Source: Topomyia yanbarensis
Taxonomy: Eukaryota; Arthropoda; Insecta; Diptera; Culicidae
Direction of reading: 5' to 3'
Length of the DNA stretch: 64,000 nucleotides
NCBI RefSeq assembly: GCF_030247195.1
Contig: NC_080672.1
Location: forward strand, 251,153,556 to 251,217,555
This document shows positions 33,538 to 42,610 of this stretch, piece after piece (the first letter of the stretch is position 1; every line of letters starts with the position of its first letter). The translations under genes and the position numbers were made by a program. The notes under the pieces were generated by a model. That model was not told the DNA's origin, searched no databases, and worked only from the letters and a program-made list of their open reading frames with translations.

Positions 33538-35304
33538 CACAGTGGCAGATTTGCCTAAAAACCTGGCCAAAAGTCGAAAATTGCATTGTAATATTTTGGG
33601 TTCTAGTACATATTTTGTCCTTCTGGTGCTGCCACATGCTATTTTTAGTGAAACTCTCAAAAATTTCCATATTTGAGCTGTTGACATATCCAAACAGTTT
33701 AAACCATCGCGTTTTGCTCATATTTCTTTAGCGAGTACTCGAAATATCAGTATTATTCAAATGTAGCTGGATTTTGATAAAACTGCCGGGTCCGAATATG
33801 GATGAGTGGTAAGTTATGCTGAAGGTATGTTCTTTATTTATATGTATTGATGTCAAAAGATATTATTTTGTTTGCTTATAGAAAATGTCAATAACTCTCG
33901 ATTTTGTAGCAGATGGTTTCAGCACACATTTTTGCTAAATTATTGAAATACTTTTTTGTCCACGTATGTCCACTATGTTTCAAAGCAATTTTTGTTCCGA
34001 TCCTCTATTTGGAATATTATAGAATTTTTGCTCGAATTTGCCCGTTTTTGAGTAATCTTTGATTAAGCGGAGACGGAGACGGATTATAAGATTTGCAGTT
34101 TGAAATTTAGACTCGTTCTTTTAATTACTGGTGCACCTCCTGTTGTAGTAGCGAGTCGCACAATACTGCATTTTGAACAGAAGCAATTGTGTATTTAGTG
34201 GTGAAAATTTAATCGAGATTCATGAACATTTTCAAAAGTTATCAAAAGTGGAACGCAAAAGACGTAAATAATCTGGTCGTTCATATTGAAACCCAAAGAG
34301 GTCAACAGAAGCGTTTGCCAAAGGTTCCAAATTTCAAAAATCGATTACGAATACCATGGTTAAACGTTACCAGGAAACTATGACGTGTGATCATGCAAAG
34401 CAAAACCAATCTAGAGGTGGAATATATGACTGGATTCTTCGAGCGAAAATCAGTAGAGTAATGCAGAAAAATACTGGGATCTCCGTCCGTGATTTGGCTA
34501 AAACTCTCACTTGGGCGTACAGTTCAGCTTAGCGAATTTGTTTTTTTTGTGAAGGTTGTCAGTCCTAGTATGTCAGCAAGCATGACAACAAAACGTGGTT
34601 GCTCAAAACTATACCAGGAAGCAGTACAAGCTTGTTCTTACCAAGTATAACGCATGCATTTAAATAGACGCTTCATCGTAATAATGGACTTTGGAAAAAT
34701 CCTCGGTCCAGCAATTTAAATAAAACTATGAATCTTAGTGAATTTCACTTGTTTTCGTATTTTTGTCATATTCATTTTTTAGTTACTACAATTTTCGTGC
34801 AAACTTGTTGTCAATTTTCACTCTGAGCATTTCGTCGCAGAATCGGAAAATTTTCTATAATTTAAAAAAATACTTTTACCGTTTTTTGAGAAATATGTGC
34901 ATCGGACAGCAATTGAGAGGTGAAAAATGTTATAACTATGTTGTATAAAATACATAGTTTGAAAGGACTAATAACATCAATTCTTATAAAAGCTACATCA
35001 TCTAGACACCCTAATATCTTATTGCGTGCAAATCAACAAAATCTATCATTTAACTACACACCATTTAAAATTCGATACATTATAAACGTTATTGGCATAC
35101 ACTGGAACCACTAAAACCATTCATTTGTGAAAATTTACTTATATTTATATTAAATTGTCGGCCATTTTGTATCCGCCATTTTTAATTTTGAAAATCTGAC
35201 ATCAAAATAGTAACCTGCACCATAAAAAACCGTGGTACCTTTGCAGGTCAATCAAAACCATTTTCGACATTTTGCCAGGTTTTTAGGGAAATCCGCCACT
35301 GTGC
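33538..35304. mobile_element. CACAGTGGC-ended TIR element nested in repeat copy 2
   Basis: TIRs of about 45 bp: the left starts CACAGTGGCAGATTTGCCT, the right is the inverse of CACAGTGGCGGATTTCCCT, followed in both by AAAAACCTGG. CATTG flanks both sides (33533-33537 and 35305-35309). Comparison with copy 1 (uninterrupted TTCACATTAGGGTAATT) gives the empty site TTCACATTGGGGTC. A 5-bp duplication fits Transib better than hAT, although CAGTGGCGGA also resembles some hAT ends; an 8-bp hAT duplication does not fit. The interior carries a decayed Tc1/mariner-like frame, perhaps nested. Confidence 0.7.
34356..34735 (+). pseudogene. Tc1/mariner-like transposase remnant (N-terminal HTH part)
   Basis: The frame at 34356-34532 reads MVKRYQETMTCDHAKQNQSR, then GIYDWILRAKISRVM and NTGISVRDLAKTLTW, resembling the paired helix-turn-helix DNA-binding region of Tc1/mariner transposases. 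After a break, YVSKHDNKTWLLK and then RKQYKLVLTKYNACI resemble the start of the catalytic domain. The DDE residues are not preserved, and there are several stops. Confidence 0.55.
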
Positions 35305-35850
35305 ATTGGGGTCATTTTGTGGCGCTGAATTCATATTTGAAGTTGATTTTTTTTGCCTCAAAATATTGGCAATTCGTGTGGTTCGAAAATTCAACATTTA
35401 CGAATATAAAGTGCACTATATCTGAAAATTCAAATTCAAAATTGCTGTAGTGAATTTTTATCAGAATACACTTTTTTCAGTTGTGATAATGATGAGAGAC
35501 ATTTATAAATTATATTACGAACCATGAGTAGTCAAACAGTACTGTGCATCTCCTTCAGACATATGAAAAATCGCCTTTTTTCGTACCTCGGGGTAGAAAG
35601 GGGCAATACAAGATATTTATTTTAGGAAAGTACATCAATTTTCAAGTGTTATTAACTTCAACTGATCTTTCCGAACTGTTTCAAAAAAAGTACAGCCACT
35701 TGAACGTTATAACTTCAATTTAAAGCAGGATTTATTATTATTTATTCATGTCGGTGCGAGAAGAAGACTTGTATCGATTAAATCGAATGGCAAGTATAAG
35801 CCCAGGGAATAACGTTTCAAATGAAACTAGTTCTTCAAGATTTACTATCT

Positions 35851-36299
35851 TGAGCAAGGATGGTGATAGGTGAAACAATCAGCGAAATCCATCGATTTGT
35901 TCTCGGTTTTCTACACAGGAGTGTCGATCGATGTGTTTGTGCAGACAATACACGCCGCCACACAGTGAGTGAATCATAGTTGGCGTTTGCCATATTCCTC
36001 CGTTCCACCTCTTATGTCGAGTGTCCTGGCGCTTTACCCGTAGACGATTCATTGCGCAGCGATTAGCTCTGTCTAGAAATCTAGCGCGGGTTTTTGGTAT
36101 ACAAATAATCCTTAGCTATAAAAAAATGTTTAATCTGTTTCCGATAATTGGTCTGGGCTGTAGCATAATTTCAGCAACAAATAATTTAATAGAGGGTATT
36201 TAGAAAATGGTTGCCACAGCCGGCATTGTGAAGAATTTTAATATGTTCAAAATCAAAAATGGAAAATAGACAGATAAAATGACCGCAACGGTGACAATT
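35851..36299. other. Unassigned
   Basis: No recognisable gene or repeat boundary. It may contain the diverged far end of the RSS-ended element. Confidence 0.3.
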
Positions 36300-38150
36300 C
36301 ACCTTTTTGCCTTTCTCATCTAGAAAGGTTATGCAATCGGTCGGAACTTTTGAACCAAGGCCCGCCGGGCCGAATCTCTTATACCATTCGACTCGGTTCG
36401 TCGAGATTGGAAACTGTCTGTAATCTCACCGATTTTTCTCAGAGATGGCTAGACCGATTTGCACAAAATTAGTTGCAAATGAAAGGTAAAGCCTTTCCAT
36501 CGGTCGCTATTGAATTTGTTATTGATCCGACTTTCAGTTCCGGAGTTACGGGTTAAAGAGTACGAGAACATAGCAAATTCCCATATAAACTGGTACCACT
36601 ATGATGTCCAAATGATGCAATACATATTGAAATGTGTGCAACATTACTTGGATTTGCGTGTTTAGATCATTTAAGACCCATCGAAGTCGCTTTGACCACA
36701 TTGGCCACCTATGACGGCTCTTGATGCCCCCATGGAACTTGCCAAGTCCCTAAGTTAATGTCATAACGATTAATTGACAGTTTTTTGGTCTCAAATGAAA
36801 GGTACAGCGTTTCCACTGGCTGCTATTGAATTTCTAATTGATCCGACTTCCGGTTCCGGAATTACAGGGTGATGAGTTCGAACACGCAGTAAATCCTGAT
36901 TTCAACGTATATGTTGATGAATGTAGAAAGGTGAACATTTTTTCACAATGTGACCACAACTGCTTGGATTTGTAGTTGTAGGCCACTAACAGTCATTCAA
37001 AGTCTCTCTGGCCACATTGGCCACTATCGACGGTTTCGGACGGTTCTTATACTAATCGATTCAGTTTGTCGAGAACGCATATGGGTGCATGCATGTGTGT
37101 ATATATGTGTGCATGCATGTGTGTATGTGTGTGTCAAATAGTGTCACGCAATTTTATCAGAGATGGCAGAACCAATTTGCACAAACTTAGTTTCAAATGA
37201 ACGGTATAACGATTTAACTTTACTTGGATTTGCGGGTCTAGTTCATGACCAACGAAAGTTGCTTGTTCCTAAGCGTATGCCACAACCCTTTTTTTTCCTG
37301 TGAACTCCTAAACGATTTTAACAAACTTGATTTCAAATGAAAGATATAATACTTTCATTGACTGCTATTGAATTTCATTCAGTATTGACTTTTGGTGCCG
37401 GAGCTACAGCTTGGTTATTGCGGTTAGGGATCATCCATAAATGACGTAGCATTATGTGGGTGAGGGGGGAGTTTTGTATTTTGTGATGATGTGTGACGAC
37501 AGGAGGGTAGGGGGTCATGTCATGCTACGTAGCCTTTTTAAAGGGGAATAGAATAGAATTTTAAAAAAATACGGTGACAAGGGGGGGGGGCAGGGTTACC
37601 GTCAAGCTACGTAATTACCAGGGGGTATTTAGAGGTTTGTGACTAAATGCTACGATGGGGGAGGGGGGTATTAAAATCACTCAAAAAATGCTACGTCATT
37701 TATGGATGGTCCCTTACATAGGATTTTCTCATATAAACCGGTACAATCGTAATACCTCATTGATTAAAAATATTGAAATTAACATCAAATTACACCAGAC
37801 CAACCTCACAACAGCATTCCCTCCACCCACCAGTATACCAAAATATGTTGCGTTGTTCACAACGCATCCTCCCCTCCCACTAATTATCCTTCTGCTCTCC
37901 CCCACCACCCCGCATTTCAAAATATGTTAACATGAAGACAACATTGAATTCACGCTGATTAAGATAATTAAATATTATATTTTTGTTTATATCAAGAGTG
38001 TCAGCGTCGACATAGTGCTCATCAGGTTCGTGGCAGTCGTGCACTCATATATAATTACAAGTGTATCAAGAATGTAATGGATAATTCCACAATGTTATAT
38101 TGAATGTAACCAGCTATTAAATCATAGCTTTGATAAATGAGAAAGGCACA
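36300..38150. repeat. Dispersed TGCCTTTCTCAT repeat, copy 1
   Basis: It opens TTTTGCCTTTCTCATCTAGA followed by AGGCCCGCCGGGCCGA and a TCGTCGAGAT block, and ends near GAGAAAGGCAC (38138-38148). Repeated internal phrases include GAGATGGC...CCGATTT, TCAAATGAAAGGTA and CGACTT(C)CGGTTCCGGA. A Harbinger-type MITE is inserted at 37427-37713. Other copies are at 49072, 50273 and 52355. Its class is unknown; the near-inverse ends TGCCTTTCTCAT and ATGAGAAAGGCA suggest a TIR element. Confidence 0.75.
37427..37713. mobile_element. Harbinger-type MITE, copy 1 (TTA duplication)
   Basis: 287 bp with ends GGGATCATCCATAAATGACG and the inverse of GGGACCATCCATAAATGACG, flanked by TTA on both sides (37424-37426, 37714-37716). 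A second copy at 59341-59636 has ATA flanks. A TWA-type 3-bp target with GGG... ends fits PIF/Harbinger. No coding capacity. Confidence 0.8.
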
Positions 38151-38155
38151 ATTTG

Positions 38156-38227
38156 TCCTCAAGCAGGAACCGAACCTGCGATCTCCCAGTCTCTAGAGGG
38201 GTGCGTTAAGCAATCCGCTATCGAGGA
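38156..38227 (-). pseudogene. tRNA-like sequence (pseudogene or SINE head)
   Basis: On the minus strand the 72-nt segment begins TCCTCGATAGC and ends GCAGGTTCGGTTCCTGCTTGAGGA, split here as GCAGGTTCGG and TTCCTGCTTGAGGA. The 7-bp acceptor stem pairs (one G-T). The T arm is perfect, GCAGG/CCTGC around TTCGGTT, with a good B box. An A-box-like TAGCGGATTGC is present. The anticodon arm does not pair well, so a functional tRNA is unlikely. Confidence 0.6.
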
Positions 38228-38228
38228 A

Positions 38229-38248
38229 CTGTGATGATATCATCACAG
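38229..38248. repeat. Perfect 20-bp palindrome beside the tRNA-like sequence
   Basis: CTGTGATGATATCATCACAG is a perfect inverted repeat with no loop, starting 1 base after the tRNA-like segment. Confidence 0.8.
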
Positions 38249-38249
38249 A

Positions 38250-40063
38250 TTCCTAACAGTATCGTGATTACCGCCATAGCCCCTTTAGCATGGAGCTCAA
38301 GCCAATATTGATGACAACCTGAAATGCATGAGAAAATCTAATTAAAATTTGACAAAACAGTGCCTTTCCCGCAAACAACGAGCAAAGGGAAAGTCGTTGT
38401 CTTCCTTATACGTACTAAACTAAAATCCATCAATCTACTGTCGCGCACTGGATGGAATGGGTGGTGCAAGCAGATGTTCTCCTTGATTCATTCGAGCGAC
38501 AAATTTTGCAAGCTATATAGTCAAAAAACAAGACCCAACTATACGAACATGATCGGGGCGCTCGTCATAAGCATACCACTAAAACGATAGTCCCGCACAA
38601 GTGACTGACAGATTAGAAGCACGGGTTGGTATTCGATCGGTGATTGTGAGCTTGGTTCATGCACAAACGAATTGTTCCCCGGAGATGTTTTCCATAGACG
38701 GATGAATCCGGTGGTGATTGGATGGGCGAAAATCCTACATTGTGCATAGTTACCGACAGAGGGCGAAGGAGGCGAGTAACGCAGAAAATAAACATCAAAT
38801 TAACATATTTATGTTGGATCCTTTTCGTAATACACCGTCCAGAACATAACCCAGGACACGACAATCAGTCATACACCGGAGTGAAGATTATCCGACAGCT
38901 AGTCATATTGTCACGGACCCGTTTCTCCCATTACAGCTCGACGTCATCGTGTCTTTTCTACAACCGTCAATGTTGATGACGATGGGAAGGCTGATTCGGA
39001 CTAGAAAATCGGTTCGCTCATTGTATAAAAACGATAAGTGAAATTTTGATGAGACTAATTTGCCTTTCGGAGTGAAGAAAGAATTAACAAAATACTCTAT
39101 GAATCGATTCGTCATCTGTCATATACAAGAACTACATAATGAAATATATAGGGGTATACGAGAAATTGTCATGAAATTTAATATAGGAGAATTTTTTCAT
39201 TTAGGTTTTGGTTTTAGTGAATTTAGGTTAATTGTAGTCAGAAACTCACTACTACACATGTCAAAGAATAATCGTTTATTAGTAGTCTAATCCGAGTCTA
39301 AAAATTATCGTTTCTTACTAGAACAATGAACCTATTTTGGCCATATTGCAAAGGGTAACGCATTGTTTCTTTAGCGATTTGGATTACAAGCGATGGAATT
39401 CATGCATCGGTATATTAACTTCTTTTCTATCAGTATAATAAGAAAAGGTATCCAAAAAGAGTGAAATATTCGTGTGTAAAGGTAAAGCCATTCAAAATTA
39501 TATTTATATATTACATATAACAAACGGAATTTTTAAGCTATTTGACAAATGTAGAACCTGGGAATTTAATTTTGGGATGTTTTCGGCTAAATCAGCCATA
39601 AAAATAATCGAAAAATGGCGTGTTGTCTCTTTATCCCTCCGTTTCACCGAAGCAGTCGGATAAGACAACACGGCGCTTACAAAAGTGTTATACTTAATGA
39701 ATTGTTAGCAGTACCACGTTCCTGATGTGATGAAACTGGACACAATGTGGTTTCAGAAAAGCCACTTTTTGTTTTTAATAAACAATCCACTTCGATAGAA
39801 GAAGGCTTTGAAATCAATCAATATCGTGTTGACGAATCCACTTCAGATGATTTAGAATCAGGATGATTCATTTTCGATCCTCGCGATTCGAAAATTATAA
39901 AGATTGGGCTGCTCTTTTTGTTGAAACTTGCATGTCGCCAGCCGTGCAGACAACTAGTATGATTGTATGAGCCTATTCTCATCGCGGGGCTCCTAAAATC
40001 CGGGAGCCCCTGGCCCAGACCTATTGTGTCCATGCGCAAAGAAGGCACGACAAATCACAGATC
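38250..40063. other. Unassigned
   Basis: No gene or element recognised. A short GTTGTCT/AGACAAC pair at 39622-39671 is the only structure noted. Confidence 0.35.
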
Positions 40064-40306
40064 AATTCTCGACAAACATATGATTACGGCCTAAAAGCCA
40101 ACTGTCAAAATCCACTTTTAATGGAAATTCTGGACAAACCGTTACTAGCTGAACACATTTCACAACAGTGTATGAAAGAGAAAACTTTTCTTTTTCGTTT
40201 ACTGCCAACATCTGTGATTGGCATGTAACGGTTTGTCCGGAATTTCCATTCAAAGTGGATTTTGACAGTTGGATTTTGGGCCGTAATCATATGTTTGTCG
40301 AGAATT
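40064..40306. repeat. Small foldback element, ~77-bp arms
   Basis: The arms start AATTCTCGACAAACATATGA and end with the inverse. They pair through GATTACGGCC, CCAACTGTCAAAATCCAC, AATGGAAATTC and GGACAAACCGTTAC, leaving a central loop at about 40143-40225. No clear target duplication. Confidence 0.8.
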
Positions 40307-40679
40307 AAACATTAAGACCTTTCTGCACAGATAAACAGACTTAACACCCTGAATTTCACTATCGCTCGCGTATCCTATTACAAATATGTTAGTGTGTAGG
40401 AACCACACATAGTACCGTGGCGCTACTGAGATTATTTTATGTCATGAAGTAAAAAGTTCGAACAGGTGAATATGGTTTACTGGCTGATACGTTTTTTAAA
40501 TATTTAATGTCTATTAATTTAGAATACCATTTTTTGTAAATTGGTTGTGACATTTTCACGTTATTAATATCGCTCGTGAATCCTTCAATTTGCTATGCTG
40601 AATGTGTTTACGGTAATAGCTTTGTAGCCTAGCTTCCTTGATATTAGATAGAAGCGGAAGCGTATTCGTATATTGATAC
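40307..40679. other. Unassigned
   Basis: No recognisable feature. Confidence 0.3.
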
Positions 40680-40702
40680 AGTAAGAATGTAGGAAAACCC
40701 GA

Positions 40703-41243
40703 TGACGGCGCCGGTGGTTGAGTGGTAAGCGGGACCACCACTCATTCTAGTTGTTTTGGTTTCAATTCCAGCAGAGGTGGTTAAGATTTTTCTGAGGTGA
40801 AAAAGTGGTCACGTCTTCCTTCGGAAGGGAAGTAAAGTCGTTGGTCCTTGGTCCATGCGTTGATGAATCGATATCTAGTCCAGATAGTGGAGTCACCTCT
40901 CTGGCGTCGGTAAAGAAGAACTAGAATCCAACTTCTATATTTACTAACAAGACATCCTCTTCCCGTGATACTTGTGGAGTGCGCAGTAGTATATACGGCC
41001 TCTAGCAAAAGCAAGTATCGGACTAACCATTCCTTCCCTTTCCTTCTGCGATCTACGTTCGGGCCTGGCCGGCGCCGGTATTGATCAATAAACACTTTAG
41101 GATTACCAGGAGTTGCACTTTGAAAGATGTTTTCGCCACTCCCAAACATAATTATTTACTGATTCCCTGTGCAACTTCAGCTAGTCCAGATCGATAACGG
41201 AGTAGCAGCCAGGGGTGGTCGCACAAGCTCAACCTCAAGCTCA
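40703..41243 (+). mobile_element. tRNA-derived SINE, 541 bp, 23-bp target duplication
   Basis: Identical 23-bp sequences lie at 40680-40702 and 41244-41266 (beginning AGTAAGAATGTAGGAAAACC). Between them the head is tRNA-like: A box TGGTTGAGTGGT at about 40716-40727 and B box GGTTTCAATTCC near 40759-40770. The body is non-coding and the tail is AAGCTCAACCTCAAGCTCAA, a short-unit repeat tail. This is the layout of a Pol III SINE inserted by target-primed reverse transcription. 541 bp is long for a SINE, so the body may be composite. Confidence 0.8.
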
Positions 41244-41266
41244 AGTAAGAATGTAGGAAAACCCGA

Positions 41267-41921
41267 GTCAACATATTGGAAAAGCGTCAGTGAGAGGAGA
41301 GTACTGACTACACATTCCTTTATCTATTGATTTTATTTTCATGGATGAAAAACTATTTTCAGAGACACATTGTTCGTTTCGCATGGTGACGACAACTTAT
41401 TCATCTGTTGAATAACCTTTAGCTTCGTGTGCTGCTTGTCCCCGGCTTATATTCGTAATCATTTACAAGATTCACAAACAAATAACGTTAACATAAATGT
41501 CTATATATGTCCTAGAATATCTACCTATTGCAAACAATAACTCAAAGATTATTACGTTTTAATAGCCGTAAGGTTCTACTGTATCGATTTTGTTGGCTGT
41601 TTTCGGCAAATTTAAGACTAAGAGCGGCGTCGACGGTAAAACATGATGATGTTCTATCAACAACCGATAGACTTGGGTGCAACGCCCAGCTCCTACTTAG
41701 CAGAAGGCAAAGGATTCTTCACATTTCCTTTCGATCATGTCCATATGAGCGACCGAAAATAAAAGTCGCAAAAACAGAAGATGCTTCGTATATCCCGTTT
41801 CAAATACAACAGAATATAAAAATTGGGAATAAACTTCAAGCGTTAAAAATTGTACAACGATTCTTCAGCTTAAGAATCGCTTAAAAAATCTTATCCGGAA
41901 AACTCGGGGAAGATGAAACTC
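41267..41921. other. Unassigned
   Basis: The plus frame at 41528-41884 (118 codons) is open, with a few Cys/Arg-rich segments, but no domain was recognised. Confidence 0.3.
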
Positions 41922-42054
41922 CAGTATAAAAACCGTTTAAAAATTAATAAATCGTTCCCAGGAGCATTCGTATATCGTGATATTCAAGATTAAAAGTTGG
42001 CTAAAAAAACTAATTTGTAAGAATCGGAAATATTTATTTCCGGTTTTTATACTG
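41922..42054. mobile_element. Small MITE, perfect 14-bp TIRs
   Basis: CAGTATAAAAACCG at 41922-41935 and its exact inverse at 42041-42054 frame 133 bp. A diverged copy is at 13165-13282. The right end abuts the 12-bp minisatellite directly. No target duplication is visible. Confidence 0.7.
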
Positions 42055-42610
42055 AAGTGCGGAGTTTTACGCGGAGTTTTGCAAGGAATTTCGTGAGGAA
42101 TCATTGCGTGGAGCTTCGCGCGGACTTTCGCGCAGAAGTTCGCGTGGAATTTCGCACGGAATTTCGCATGGGACTTTGCACGGAATTTCACTCGAAATTT
42201 CGCACGAAATTTCACACGGTATTTCATACGGAATTTTGCGCGGAATTTCAATCGGGATTTCAAACGACATTTAAAACGACATTTCAAGCGATATTTCAAG
42301 AGACATTTCAGGTGGAATTTCGCACGGAATTTCACGCAAAATTTCGTGCGGATTTTCGCTCGGAATTTCACTCGGAGTTTCGCACGGTGTTTCAGGCGGA
42401 ATTTCAAGCGGAATTGCGAGCGACATTTCAAGCGACATTTCAAGAGACATTTTAAGCGGAATTTCAAACGGTATTTTACTTGAAATTTCGCGCGGAACTT
42501 TAAGCAGAATTTTGCACGGAATGTTGCGCCAAATTTCACGCGCAATGCCGCGGGATTTCGACCGGGATTTCGCTAGGAATTCAGCGTAGAATTCCACATG
42601 GAATTTCAAG
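42055..42610. repeat. 12-bp minisatellite, ~45 units
   Basis: Variants of CGCACGGAATTT repeat head to tail for about 555 bp. Because 12 is a multiple of 3, long open frames exist on both strands (132 codons plus; 202, 116 and 67 codons minus), all made of four-residue repeats such as FRAK or FRTE. They show no promoter, domain or start context and are best read as artefacts of the repeat. Confidence 0.9.

Larger units (their letters stand above)
33456..35850. mobile_element. Second copy of the RSS-ended (Transib-like) element, interrupted
   Basis: The left end reads CACAGTG (33456-33462), a 12-bp spacer, ACAAAAATC (33475-33483), and at 23 bp ACAAAACCT (33486-33494). This matches the right end of the 22030-22893 copy in inverse. 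The body breaks at 33537 at another insertion and continues from 35310 with the same order of blocks as the first copy (GGCGCTGAATTC, GGTTCGAAAATTCAAC, ACCTCGGGGTAGAAAGGGGC, TTATTCATGTCGGTGCGAG). The bases before the heptamer are AGCCG. The far end is not recognisable, so the right limit is approximate. Confidence 0.7.

Noticed and set aside
33538..35304. Standard hAT element with an 8-bp duplication beginning CAGTGGC
   Set aside because: The 8 bases on either side of CAGTGGC...GCCACTG do not match, whereas CATTG beside CACAGTG does and agrees with the empty site.
42057..42545. 132-codon plus frame and 202-codon minus frame as genes
   Set aside because: Both are tetrapeptide translations of the 12-bp minisatellite; no domain or gene context. 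Kept only as a repeat finding.
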